Origin: Arthrinium phaeospermum
Lineage: Eukaryota > Ascomycota > Sordariomycetes > Amphisphaeriales > Apiosporaceae
Length of the DNA: 64,000 bases
Assembly (NCBI GenBank): GCA_006503535.1
Contig: QYRS01000010.1
Location: 682,001-746,000, forward strand
Direction of reading: 5' to 3'
How positions within the stretch are numbered: the stretch's first letter is position 1; every line of letters begins with the position of its first letter. A program made the position numbers and the translations under genes. Positions 24,138 through 36,005 of the stretch are shown piece by piece. The notes beneath the pieces are model-generated. The model had not been told where the DNA came from and did no database searches. It was given only the letters and a program-made list of their open reading frames with translations.

Positions 24138-25909
24138 TTACAGGTATGAGAGTGTGTTGTCTTCCCGGATTCTTCCCAGAACACCAAGATCAGCGATTCC
24201 TTCGGGCCCTGCGACAGCGGGGCCACGAGCCACGACCTGTCCCTCAATTGTCAGACCATCTTCCGAAGTCCGGTGGCTTCCACTATCCTTGAGCAGCACC
24301 TCCACACTGCTGACGGGAGGGCCAAAGTGCGATGGGCCATCTCCACTGACGCGGTAGTCATGGAACTGCGTCTGGGTAACAGCGCCAGCAACCTTCGCCG
24401 CAGTCAGGGCGTAGATGACGCGAGCGCCGGTGAAGATTCTCAGATCTGAGATGGTGGACTCCTTCAGGGCCGGTGTTCCCGCATTTACGCCCTCCGCAAC
24501 ATAGAGCAGCCGCAGCTTGCCGGGGGTGGTGCCGACTTGGGGACGAATGCTGTCGTTGTATTGGCTTAGGAAAGAAGCCACGGGCATAGCACCATTCTGG
24601 ACCAGACTACGGGTTTGGACCCAGTGAGAGGCTCGGCTGATGGCATTGGTAATCTTGCCCGAAGCCTCGGCGTGAGTCTTCAGCAGAGTCTGAGGAGTGG
24701 CCACGATGACTGTGGGTGCAATTCCTACCGTGGCCAATGCCAGGTCAGGCGAAGTACCAGCCACAGAGTTGAAGGCAACAGTAGCGTTGTAGTAGAGAGC
24801 AGCTAGAGTCAAGGTCAAGGGGAACGACGAGGCTAGGGACGCAGCGGGAAGGAAAAGGTCCGCAGGCGAGAAGCGCTGAGTGGTGGGAACTGCAGTGAGC
24901 TGAGCCGAAACAGCAGCAACCATATTCTTTTGGGTAAAAGTGACCATCTCTTCCATGGTGCCAGGCTTGCCAACCCAAAAGAAGACTACATTATTCGGTT
25001 CCTTGGCGTCAGTGTCCGAGGGTAGGTCTGTACCGGCGGAGACGGGGCTGTCATTAAGAATGTCCTGCCAGGTAGAAACATTGACCTTGCCACCAGTTCC
25101 CTCGGGCACTTCACTCCAGTCCATGTGGCTGTTGCCATCATCGACAACCCAAATGAGCTGCTTCAGAGCTGGGTAGCTCTTCACCACGGCGTCGAAGGGG
25201 AAGGCGCCTGGAGCAGTTACCACGGTATCTGCGCCAGACTGCTGAAGCATCGAAACAATGGACTTCTCCGGCTGATCAAAGGGGATGAGGATAGCTGTCA
25301 AGTTGTAGAAGCTGCAGGCGAATAGAGTAGCCATCAACTCGACCGAGTTGGGAAGGTGGATGGCGACCTTGCTTCCTCCCTGGGCAGATACGTGTTGGCC
25401 AATAAGGTTAATGGCACGGGTGATTTCAGCTATAGAGACATTAGGTAAGAAGGCCAAGGACCGAAAAGCTGGATTTAATGCATACCTGGCTTGTGTTCAA
25501 TGACATTCTCTCGGCCGTGGACAGTCAAGATACGACCTTTGCCGGGCCGTCCCTCCTCAGCGGGCGCACCAGAAATCACGCGTCTCCAAACATCGCGCAA
25601 GTCGCCATCACGTCCCTGAGACCACTTTGGCGCGCCAGGGGGCTTTACGTTGAGGCCACTGTTGAGAGGCATGCCGTGAGGGGCCGAGTTTCCACGGTAG
25701 ACGGGTGACTCTCCCTCATTTCGCACAGGGGAGCCCTGGGCCTGACGGGCAAGCAGCATAGGGTGGATGTCCGACTCCACGCGGGTCATGATGGCATATG
25801 TAATGATAGCCACCATGGCGGTGGCTATAGCAGTTGAGTAGCCGTTCCATTGGCCGATGAGGGAGCTTATGGCCTGGTCAAGCTGACCCAGCATATCGCC
25901 GAGACCCAT
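24138..25909 (-). CDS. Divergent AMP-binding/acyl-CoA ligase-like protein
   Basis: Exon 1 is 25909-25486 and exon 2 is 25429-24138, with a 56-base GTATGC...TAG intron, giving about 571 residues. The N-terminus has a hydrophobic segment at about residues 27-41 (AIATAMVAIITYAIM), then LLARQ...SPVRNEGESPVYR, like fungal long-chain acyl-CoA ligase-type proteins. The body follows the N-terminal half of the AMP-binding fold (VAIHLPNSVELMATLFACSF, ADTVVTAPGAFPF). However, the expected Ser/Thr/Gly-rich loop (SSGTTGxPK) reads as VGKPGTMEEMVTFTQ, and the C-terminal adenylation motifs (YGxTE, TGD, GRxxD/K) are missing or unrecognisable. It is about 80-100 residues shorter than typical enzymes. It is probably membrane-anchored and likely catalytically inert. 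The gene is divergent from POM34, with 716 bases between starts. Confidence 0.8.
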
Positions 25910-26625
25910 GGCGAACTGGAGTTAGAGAAGAGAGCGATACCTGCCAGGGTGAATTTATATGTATGCTCTTCAAACGTGAAGGGTTGAGGCCCCGAAATAC
26001 AGCGATTCAATAAAGGCTGTCTGTAGACGGAGATAGAAAGAGTGAAGCCAGCAGCTAGCTTACGGACTCGACGGCAGGCCTAGTCGACGGGCTTCCATGG
26101 TGGGGCATCGAAACAGACTGGTAATGGAGGGAGGCACGGATGACAGAGAGGGGCCGAGTGCAAGGCACAGTGCCCAATCGTCGTTTAGCACAGTAAGTCG
26201 GTCGGCCTAAGCAACCCGTGCACCGCCAAGCCTGGGTACTGGTTGGCCCTTGCTGAGGTGCAGATTGTTGCTATTGTCGCAACCCAAGCTCCTAGGGGGA
26301 CAAAGAAAACAACCACCAACTCTGGGACAAACACCATTCTGACGGAAGCTGCTTTCGCAGCACCCAGTTCACTAACCACCACAGGTACTAACATAGCAGG
26401 AAACGATTTCGACAACGAGGGCAGCCCGATTCGGAGCTCTACTTTGAGGATTCTTTTCACCAAGGCCTCGATTTCTGCATCCGTTTTTGTTGTCGCCCAG
26501 GGTGTTTGCCCGGAAAACACTCTAGAGATCGGCTGCGTACCATTCTCCAGGCGCCATTTCGATTGCCATATCTTCCATCGAAATTTCTTGCAGAGATACT
26601 GTTTCTTTACGACAAGTCAACAAAC
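25910..26625. other. Divergent intergenic region (AMP-binding-like / POM34)
   Basis: Should hold both promoters. A 111-codon minus-strand frame at 26185-26520 has plausible composition but no recognisable domain, and the region is the 5' leader of POM34; I do not call it a gene. Confidence 0.5.
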
Positions 26626-27509
26626 ATGTCGACCACCATCCAGAGGCCCTTGACTCCGACTAAAGCATCACCTGCGCCGCCTCAGGATAGCCCGGGCACA
26701 TGGCGTCATCCGCGTCTGGAAGAGATCTCAAAGCGCCAGAACGCCACCACTTTCGGCGAGAAAAATGTTAAGAAGGTCGTCTACAACGCGGCGGCCTTAA
26801 TTGCCATGTTCGCATTCCATGGATTCGTTTCCCAATGGTTCTCACCAGGGTCAGTGGTCCTTGAATCTCGCGGAGACTGCAGCAATATACTGACAGGAAG
26901 ATTGCACAGTCCACTGGCAGTCAGCCAATTAGCGACATACGTCTACCGGATCGCCCAGCTGATACCGCTCTACAACATCGCTGTGGCGTGCCTGCCGTTA
27001 GCACGTTCCCAGGACGAGATGTCAGACATTGCCTTGACGCCTGGTCAGCGCAAACTGTTGGGACTCGCGCCCGCGTCGAACCCTCCGACCCCCGGCTCGG
27101 TCTACAGCACACCTCCGCGGTACTCGCGCACCCCTCCCTGTCGGGTTCGACTGGTGGCAAGCGAAACTTCTCAGACTCGCCCGTTGATGGGCGGACGAGC
27201 CCATCCCTTTACCGCAGCCCGTTGGACTTTGGTGGAAACTCGAGCATTGGCAGCTTCGGTGCATCTGCATCGGTGTTGGCCGGCAGCCCTCTCATCCAGA
27301 AAGCCATGAATGGTGCGCGTCGCTCATCTTTCGGGTCATCCACCCCAATGGCCGGTAGCATTAATGGTGGATCGATCTTCGGCAATGGACCTGAAAGCCC
27401 AAGCCCGAGCCCCGCGAATGGCAAACGGAGTAGCGTGAGCTTGAACAACAAGTGGCTGTACGAAAAGGGCAGGCGAAGCTCGGGCAACATGTTTCTCCAG
27501 GCATCATGA
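26626..27509 (+). CDS. POM34: Nuclear pore membrane protein Pom34, apparent frameshift
   Basis: Two exons are needed, 26626-26849 and 26910-27509, with a 60-base phase-2 intron (GTCAGT...CACAG). Joining gives VSQWFSPG then PLAVSQLATYVYR, as in the fungal Pom34/NPCC family. Two membrane segments are visible: about residues 45-60 (NAAALIAMFAF) and about 88-105 (QLIPLYNIAVACLPL). The diagnostic block LTPGQRKLLGL...NPPTPGSVYSTPP follows. After YSRTP (27121-27135) the frame must shift by one base to read SLSGSTGGKRNFSD and the rest of the serine-rich tail to the stop at 27509. No GT-AG intron of suitable length explains the shift. It is either a 1-base loss (true or an assembly error) or a genuine variant. 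Pom34 anchors the pore core ring to the nuclear envelope with Pom152 and Ndc1. Confidence 0.85.
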
Positions 27510-28148
27510 GGAGTTCGCTCGGGGGAGTGAAAGATGCAGCATGCGAGGTCTCGGTATCATCGCATAATGACTACTAATGGCAGGCGTATGGAGCAGGTTT
27601 TGGCAACAGCAATCAGTGCAATAAAATCCTCGTGTGTGCTCGACCAGTACGTTGCAATACAAGATATATTTAGACTTCAGTCTTACCTAGAGCAAGTGAT
27701 GCATGGAACACGATCTAGTACCCACAACTTCTGAACTTTTGATGAACTTCCTTTGTAGGGCTTCTGGACAGGAACTTTGTATATCGGAAATATATATAAT
27801 ATGAACTTTTAAATATAAAATTGCTATATAAGTTTCCTACCTACTTACTTTATAGATATATCCTACCAAGGCGACGAAGCTTCGACTCAAGTATCACTAT
27901 AAATTTAAGGTTAGTGGGGTTAGCCCAGTCATCTGAAGCTGTTGTCAGGCTGACTGGAGGTACTGGTAGCACCCTGCTCAATTGCCCTAGCGTGTTTCCC
28001 ACCTGCAGTCAGAGGTACCCAAAGCTCAAAGGTGGCCTTATTTGTGACGCAGGACCGGACCTCGTCGCTATTAGCAAACACCATCAGCATCAACGCAAAG
28101 GGAGGAGAAGTCTGCAAACAAGCGTTCTTTGCAGCTTCAATCGCCAAC
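27510..28148. other. Intergenic, AT-rich
   Basis: 3' UTR of POM34 and 5' region of SPC3. The stretch 27780-27900 is strikingly AT-rich (ATATATATAATATGAAC-like). No gene seen. Confidence 0.5.
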
Positions 28149-28935
28149 ATGTACAACTCCCTGACCCGCATACAGAATGTCTTCGGCTTCTTCACCACCG
28201 TCGCTTTCGTAGTCGCCGCCTTCATCGCCGCTTCCGATTTTACCTACGACCGGACGCCGAGCGCCCATATCAAGACCACGAATGTGCAAGTGTAAGTCGA
28301 AGAAGAAAATTGAAGTTTACATAGATAACCCGGGAGCAAAGAAAGCCTTGAGACTGACCGTTGCGCCTACCTCCTGCAGAGTCAAGGGTCGTCCCCACTA
28401 CTACAGTACCAAGAAGGAGGAATATGCCATTATGAAATTCAGCCTGGACGCCGACCTGTCCTCGCTCTTCACCTGGAACACGAAGCAGGTGTTCGTCTAC
28501 GTGACGGCCGAGTGGACGTCCCCCTCCAAATCCCCCGCCTCAGCGGCGGCGACGAACCAGACCAACAGCGCCGTCATCTGGGACAGCATCATCACGACGC
28601 CCTCATCGGACCACCTGGCCAACATCGGCCCCGCGACGCTCAAGAAGCTGCGCAAGTCGGCGGCGGGCAAGGCCGTGGACCCCAAGCGCGGCCTCCTGTC
28701 GCTCAAGAACCAGCGGCCCAAGTACCAGATCACGCACCCGACGGGCCGCCTCGCCGAGACCACCGACGTGCGCCTGCGCGTCCACTACAACGTCCAGCCG
28801 TGGGTCGGCTTCCTCACCTGGAGCCAGACGGAGCGCGACTTTGGCCGCTGGCTGCGCATGAAGGACGGCCTCAGCCGCGCGTTCAGCCTGCCCGCGGTCA
28901 AGAAGAAGGATGAGGGCAAGAAGGCCAAGGCGTAG
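28149..28935 (+). CDS. SPC3: Signal peptidase complex subunit 3
   Basis: Exons 28149-28291 and 28380-28935 (GTAAGT...CTGCAG, phase 2) give about 232 residues. The start MYNSLTRIQNVFGFFTTVAF and single membrane helix (about residues 10-30) match SPC22/23 proteins. The lumenal part has FDYDRTPSAHIK-like sequence, then VQVVKGRPHYYSTKKEEY, FSLDADLSSLFTWNTKQVFVYV, and later VRLRVHYNVQPWVGFL. Spc3 is essential in yeast for signal peptide cleavage and, with Sec11, Spc1 and Spc2, forms the ER membrane complex. The sequence is longer than yeast Spc3 (184 residues) because of an inserted Ala/Ser-rich loop and a lysine-rich C-terminus (KKKDEGKKAKA). Convergent with MCM5. Confidence 0.95.
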
Positions 28936-29379
28936 GTAGATAAAGAGAAAACGGGCGGTACTCGAAAACCTTGAGCTGGCGGCGGCGTTGATATTAGCTT
29001 ACGTTAGACTGGGAATCGAAAGCGACTCAATACTATCTACAAACATCGGAGTGCACTTGGTACTACATTTTTCAGGGGTTTGGACGAAATCCTTGCGGCG
29101 CACATGAATCGAATTAGACACAATTGTGATTGTGCGAAAAGACGGCTATACCATTTGGCCAGGTAAGCGAGTATGTTCGTTCTATAGTACGTTCGGTACT
29201 TCGTCATTACAAACCACATGTACATGCGCCTCCCCCAAACACTTCATAGGCACGGGAGTGTACTGAATATCCCACCAAAGTCATCATCGATAGCCCATCA
29301 TTGCCTGAACTCCAAACAATACAGCAGCTCGTAAATCATGCAATCCGTCTCGCGTTCGTATACACTTGCCGTTTTGCGA
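28936..29379. other. Convergent 3' UTRs of SPC3 and MCM5
   Basis: A 444-base gap between stops. Nothing recognisable beyond short low-complexity frames. Confidence 0.5.
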
Positions 29380-31715
29380 CTAAGCCCCGTTTCGGTACAC
29401 CTGTGCGCCTTGGTTCCGGAACATGATGGTATCCCTCCTCTGCAGGATCATGAGAGCTCTGTTGAGAGCCTGCTCGCTGAATCCCTTGCCCTCCACCATC
29501 TCCCGGCGCAGCGTGGCCACGCTCGTGCTCCAGCCGATGGGCAGCCGTCTCTTCAGCTCCGACTCGACTCGGTTGGTCTCCTCGTTCAGCTCGCGGCTTC
29601 CCTGGTTGCCGCCTTGGTTGACGGCGTCCATTGTGGAGCAGAGGAAGAGGCGGATGGCCTCGTCAACGTGCTGCTCCGTGGCGATCGGCGAGAGCGTCAA
29701 CTTGGCCAGGGATTCGGTAATACGCACGATGGCTTCCAGCTGACGGACTGTGATGGGAATGCTGGACCGCGTGTTTGCCTCGATCTCCGACGCGTGCACT
29801 TGCTTCCGGATAGAGACAAAGTGGGACGAGAGCTTCTCTGCTGCTTCGGGGGACAAGCGAGGTGCCATTCGCCTATGGTTGTGTCAGTTAAGTGGGGCTT
29901 GGGATCAGAAAAGGGGTGGCTACTCACGACTTGCAGTACGAGAGATATCGCTTCATCTTGTCCACCGGGATCTCGCTCTCAGTCTGCTGTTCTTCCAGTC
30001 CACGACCACCCATGTGAATGCCCATCACGTGCTTGGCAATTCTCTCATCCTTCTCTCTGGTATGTTCATCCCTGACGATGAAGATCATGTCGAAACGAGA
30101 CAGAATAGTGGTTTGGAAGTCGATGTTCTCACCCGGTGACTTCATATCATCGTAACGACCGAAAATCGGGTTGGCAGCAGCAAGGACCGAGGTTCGGGCG
30201 TTCAGAATGGTTGTGATGCCTGCTTTTGCGATGGAAATTGTCTGCTGCTCCATAGCTTCGTGGATGGCGACACGATCCTCATCTCGCATCTTGTCGAACT
30301 CATCAATACAGACGACACCGCCGTCAGCGAGCACCATCGCACCACCCTCGAGGTAAAACTCCCGCGTGGACGCGTCACGCTGCACAGATGCTGTCAGACC
30401 AGCAGCCGAAGAACCCTTTCCTGAGGTGTAGATAGAGATCGGTGCCACCTTCTCGACAAACTTCAGCAGCTGAGACTTGGCGGTACCGGGATCTCCGAGA
30501 AGCAGTACGTTGATGTCTCCTCTGAGCTTCATACCATCGGGCAGGATCTTCTTTGAACCGCCGAGGAGGAGGCAGAGAATGGCCTTTTTGATATCCCTGT
30601 TTCCATAAATGGATGGTGCAATGCAGTCGGCCATGGTATTGTACAGATCAGGTCTTCGACTGAGCTCAAGGAACTCCTGTTCCTCCTCTTCCGAGAAAGA
30701 AGAGTTTCCCTTTGCGGTCGAGTCTGTATCTGTCTGGATTCCCACTGTTCGGAGGTACGGTGTTCGGATCGCCACAGCACCACCTCCCGAGTTCTTGGAA
30801 GCCTTATTCTGGTAGATGGAGAAGATACCCATGACGGTGCATCTGGATCCGGGTACCACCCTGTTGGTAAGGTAGCGATCTGCCGAGATCAGGACATGGC
30901 GTGGCAGTTCACCCACAGGTACTTGATCCGGTGCTTCTTGCAATTTGATAATCTGCTGGTCCACAAACCTCGACTTCTCGTGCACGACGAAGTAGGGGTC
31001 CATTGGACACTTTTCCGCGCCATCGCCAGGGGCTCTCTGTCGGGCGCATTGGCGCGGCAGGGTCACACCGGTGAAACCACCAAAGATGGGTATCGTCTGG
31101 TTGTGCAGGCAGCTCCTGCATTGAATGGCCAGTTCTGTGGCTTTCGAGGACATGACGGAAGCGCCAATGACAATACCAGGCACCCTGACCAATCTCGCGA
31201 TCGTCATGGAGTCCAGATTTCGGATGGAAACATCCTCGGCTGTGGAGTGGAGGAGCAATTGATGTTCAGGAATGTCGGCTTTCGGTTCGTGGGGGAAGAG
31301 AATGCGATGCGTGCACTTCTTCAGAGCGGCCTCAAACTGTAGGAAGTATCAGTCTCCAGCCTTAAAATACCAAATGTCCAAATCACCACGTACCAGAGGT
31401 ATAATCTCGGCCGGCTCTGTGGCCAGACGATGTGCCAACTCTTCGTTGTATTTGATCAGGTCGCCGATGTCAATATCGCAGAAGAACTGCTTTAATAATG
31501 CATTCTCCCGCAGTTGATCTCTTTAAGCACCAAATTAGACACGGCGACCACAGGTTCAAGACTTGAATGGGAGCTCACCTGTAGACAAACTTATTATCAA
31601 GTCTGAAGCTCAAAACAAACTGCATCAACTGCTCCTGAACTTGGGTTCGGCTGTCTTCACTTTGCCCGGCCTCGCTATTGAAGACCGAGACCGAAAAGAC
31701 TGATTGTCGATCCAT
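29380..31715 (-). CDS. MCM5: DNA replication licensing factor MCM5
   Basis: Exons 31715-31579, 31520-31394, 31336-29928 and 29872-29380 give about 721 residues, the normal Mcm5 length. It is one of six subunits of the MCM2-7 replicative helicase loaded at origins. It starts [12 protein letters not shown], typical of fungal Mcm5. The N-terminal zinc site has [10 protein letters not shown], then later Cys residues in RQC and KCP. The AAA+ core shows Walker A GDPGTAKS at 369-376, Walker B with CIDEFD at 431-436, and the arginine finger SRFD at 501-504. The C-terminal part includes a winged-helix-like end ([24 protein letters not shown]). All splice sites are GT-AG and restore one frame. It is divergent from VPS54. 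Confidence 0.97.
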
Positions 31716-32496
31716 GTTGCCGAGTCTTTGACTTTCGAACTTGTTTTGGATTCAGCGACAGTAGTGAATTAGGAGCGTTGATGTTATGTTTGGAGTTGAG
31801 CGTTGGGTGTGGCTGGTCTCCCTATCTCAAGCTCTAGCAGAAAATCGCAAGCGGGCGCCCCTCCTGAGATTCAGATTCAATTAAAGCCAGCGCGTGCTTT
31901 GGGGGGTCCTGGACGCGTCTCTGTTCGCGTAGCGTGTTGAGTGCTTGCATGACCTGGGCTAGTCCCAACGGGCTCTAGCAGATTGACTCAGCTATGTTAT
32001 CGTCACGTGTATCATCATACCTGATTACGTATCCAGAAGGACGGCCCTCTAATTGTGAAGGGGGAAGGACCCTTATTAATTCAATGCTTCCAAGTTATGC
32101 CGAGCCTGCTGGAGACCTGCCACCTGTGTACTAGAGTAGGTACATGCTGCATGCCAGGTCAGGTACCTTGCTAAACCTACACGAGACTGGAGCTAGGGGA
32201 AGGTGATGTGGCTGAAAGCACCTTTGGTCTCCCGCGCATCTCGAGTATACCCCAAGTCAACGCAGAACATGCGCCATTGCAAGCTCTCCATGTATTCACG
32301 CCAATTCGAAAGCCTCGCCCGTGCCAACGGTTGCCATCCCGTACCAGCAATCTAATGCCTGATGCATTCTCCCCCGTATACCAGCTATGATCTCTCGATA
32401 GCCTCACGATAAGCTTGTCGACCACTCCTCCCGACTTGCTCAACCTATGCGAACTCTAAACCCACACCTTGAGCTGCGCAACCTCGTTCATGAACC
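31716..32496. other. Divergent promoter region MCM5 / VPS54
   Basis: 781 bases between start codons. I did not find an MCB-type ACGCGT motif close to the MCM5 start; GGACGCGTC is present at about 31911-31919, about 200 bases upstream. Its role is inference. No gene. Confidence 0.45.
31911..31919. promoter_or_regulatory. ACGCGT (MCB-like) motif upstream of MCM5
   Basis: The sequence GGACGCGTC contains ACGCGT, the MluI cell-cycle box bound by MBF-type factors that drive S-phase genes in yeasts. It is the only copy I noticed in the MCM5 upstream region. A single 6-base palindrome can occur by chance. Confidence 0.35.
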
Positions 32497-35400
32497 ATGT
32501 ATTCCAATCAATCAGTGCGCCTGTCAGTAGACAGCTTGTCGTCGCCTCCATCGCCCCAGAACGCGCGGGGCGAATTCCCTTTCCACAGGTTCGCATGTCC
32601 GATCCACCCACGCCCGGGGCTTATAGCTGATGGCAGTTTATAGACAAAGCTCCGTGACATCCCATGCCTCAGCGAGACGAGGTTCTACAGCAAGCTCGAT
32701 ACATTCTATAGGAGGGCACCTGGATACATCTAACAGCTGGGCTCAAGGCGTCCAGGAGATTGGCCAAAATGGTATGCGACAGAAGCTCCGTGTCTCCCTC
32801 GTCGCCTTTGGAGCGTCGCTAACATGTGACGTCAAGCTATCTCAACTCTGCTTCAACCCCCTATAGTGCGAACAGGTCTATTACCACATACATCGGCTCC
32901 TGCATCCAGTGCGCACAAACCGCCCACCGCCCGAGATATTCCCCCGGTTACTCTGACCAACATCGAAAAGATCGACGTGGCCGAATTTAAACCCTACTTG
33001 TCGCAAGTTGGTGCCTTGTACGAACAGCTGCGCCGCGTGAAAGAGAGCGAGGATAGTGATGCCGACCAGATCTTCCGGCGAGGTAGTAAGGCCGACACGG
33101 TTTCCAATCTTGACGATGGTCACCTACGACCCGGCTCGAGCGGCGGCAGACCCTCTAGCTCGCGAAAGGCGTCAACATCGTCATTCGGCTCCGCGTCACC
33201 CCTCGAGTCACCCCAGATTCGCAGAAGATCCAGTGCTGGGTTCAATCGGAAAGGGGCTCAAGGACCACCTCCTCTGAATACCATCCCGAACGTTTATTTC
33301 GACGAAGACTTCCACCTGGAAAACCCCCGGACATTCGACGTTGTTAGCGAGAGGTCGGAAGTCGTGAAACCTGCGCCCGGGTCTTCAGAAGAGAAGAGTG
33401 TTGCCAATGGCACCGCGGCGCCTCGGAAGTCGCTGGCCACCAATGCCATTTTACAAGAAAAGCTATCTTGGTATATGGATACTATTGAAATGCACCTTAT
33501 TGCTTCCATATCTACCGCATCCACGACTTTTTTCACAGCCCTTGGTTCTCTCAGGGAATTGCACTCGGAGGCGGCCGAGTCGGTAGACAGAATCAGGACA
33601 CTGCGCAAAGAACTCGACGCCTTAGATCAAGAAATCGCAACCACTGGGTTGGATATCGTGCAGAAGCGCCGGCGCAAAGAAAATCTTCAGCAACTGGATG
33701 ATGCGGTCCATCAACTACGCGAGATCGCAGAATCCCTATCAGAGTGCGAGTCTCAAGTCGACACTGGAGATATCGACCAAGCTTTGACGAATATCGAGGC
33801 CTTAGAAAGGTTAATTGCTGGACGCAAACGACTTCATGGAAAAGATAACGGACGGACAATACGGGACTTACGCGATGCTGTGGCTTTGCAAGGCGTGAAC
33901 AGTGATATATCGTCTCTTCGCCTCCGGATTGGTAAAGCGTACGAAACCCGATTCGTCGACGTGTTGTTGGAAGATCTCCGCCGCCATGTAGATACCGTGT
34001 CTACGCAGGATGTACTCCTTCGATGGACCAGTGCAACCATGCGGTCCCGTGGAGGACAGGCCAAGGATGGTATGACCTTCCCTCCAGCTTACCTTTCTTC
34101 GACTGGAGGTCTTCGCGCGCAGTTGATGCCTGTCGTGACTGGTCTGCACCAAGCAAAGCATATCACGATGGCCATCGCATCATATCGAGAGCTTGTCTTG
34201 CGAGAGATTCGCAAGTTGATACAAAAACCATTACCCAGCTCGGATGACGACGACAATGTGACACTCATGTCCGCATCAACACGAAGCGGGCGAAGGCTCA
34301 CCCAACAAGAAAAGTCCTCCATTCTGGCCCGCAACCTCAGGGCGCTTGACCCGGAAGATGCCGAAGCACTCTTCACCAAGATATACATTGGTGTGACTGA
34401 AACTCTGAGGAGGTTGACGACGCAGGTGAAAGTTCTGTTTGATGTCGCAAGTTCAATAGGCGAATCCCCCGACGTGACATCCGGGATGCGTTCGCCGCCC
34501 TTAGGGGGGCTCAAGTCACCGCCGTTGAATAGCGCCAACCAGGACATACAAGAAGACATTCATTTGACATTGGATATGGCAAACCTTTTGGGCCAGGCAA
34601 CAGATCTGGCTCAAGAGAAGATCACCAAAGTGTTGCGCGTCAGGTCTGAACAGAGTACCCGACTACCGCTTGACTTGTTCTTGCGGTACTTCACGTTGAA
34701 TCTTTACTTTACCAATGAGTGCGAGTCACTTTCTGGGCGAAGCGGGACGTCTCTCAAGACGGTTGTCAACGGGCATATCAAAGAATATATCGACCAACAT
34801 GGGGACGTGGAGAAGCAGAAGCTCGCGCAAGAGATGGAGTCTGACCAATGGGCAGCGAAGGACTTTACAGACGAGAACAAGCTTCTCCTGAACCGCGTCA
34901 TCGACTCTAGTACGAGAGACGATGTATCCTGGTCTGAAGGAAGCAAGATATGGATACCGTACTCAAATGCACGGCCAGAGCCAAATGGACGACCGCGCGC
35001 CGAGTCCAATGGTACAGCACCAAGGGACAAGACCCGTAGCGCTGTCATCGACTCCGAATCCTTTATCCTACCTCAGTCTGCTATCCTGTGTCTGGAAGGC
35101 ATGTCCCATTTCATGCAGCTTATTGCAGGCATCCCGTCCATGTCCTCAGACATAGCAACATCACTTGTCTCATACCTTCAAGTATTCAACAGTCGCTGCA
35201 CGCAGCTGATTCTTGGCGCTGGTGCAACACGGTCTGCCGGCTTGAAGAACATCACCACTCGTCACCTAGCTCTTGCTGCCCAAGCTCTGGCCTTCATATC
35301 GACCCTCATCCCGCATGTCCGGGAGTTTGTGCGCCGACTTGCGGGCACAGGAGCCAACGTCAATAATGCCTCTGTCGCAGCGTTGATGGGTGAATTTGAT

Positions 35401-36005
35401 AAGGTTAAGCGCCTCTATCAAGAGCACCAAAACAACATCTACGACAAGTTGGTTGAGATCATGAGCGGACGAGCCGCCGCGCACACCAAAACCATGAAAG
35501 GTCTCGACTGGGATCGGCCGGCGAAGGAAGGCGAAGCCAGCGTGGATGTGTTTATGGAAACACTAGTAAAGGAGACGGTCACATTGCACCGCGTATTAAC
35601 CAAGCACCTCCCCGAGGGAACAGTACACCTGATCATGTCGCCCGTTTTCGACAGTTACAAAACACAGTTAGGGAAGGCCCTCCAGGGGCTGGAAGTCAAG
35701 GAGGAAATAGGAGCGAAGCGGCAAGTACCTAACGCCCCATTCTTTATGCATAATGTACTAACCTCCTGCGTAGAATGGAAGATAATATCGGGTACCTCAT
35801 CAACCGGTTATCAAAGGTCGAAGGCTTTTCCAACACGGGCGAGCATCTGCTTAGCATTGTCCAAACCAAAAAGCCGGACAAGCCCCCGCCAGTGCCGGAG
35901 AAGAACGGCACTGAGATGAAACAGAATGATGCTTCGCCCAAGGAAGCAGAGAAGCCAGGGGATCAGAAGAACTCCGAGGCAACGGAGAAGAAAGGAGACT
36001 CATAG
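32497..36005 (+). CDS. VPS54: Vps54, GARP complex subunit
   Basis: Exons 32497-32588, 32644-32771, 32867-35720 and 35774-36005 give about 1101 residues. Vps54 with Vps51, Vps52 and Vps53 tethers endosome-derived vesicles at the trans-Golgi. The N-terminal part has FKPYLSQVGALYEQLRRVKE, then coiled-coil regions (about residues 290-365). The C-terminal Vps54 domain includes ALAAQALAFISTLIPHVREF and FDKVKRLYQEHQNNIYDKL. The last intron starts GCAAGT rather than GT; using it makes EIGAKR run into MEDNIGYLINRLSKVEGF, which matches the usual family end, whereas a GT donor 4 bases later breaks the frame. An out-of-frame ATG at 32490 overlaps the start. Confidence 0.93.

Noticed and set aside
26185..26520. 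111-codon minus-strand frame in the POM34 promoter
   Set aside because: No domain or signal, and overlaps the POM34 leader.
27120..27174. Possible 55-base intron explaining the POM34 frameshift (GTACTC...CTCAG)
   Set aside because: It leads to the wrong frame and an early stop, and would remove the conserved YSRTP/SLSGS junction.
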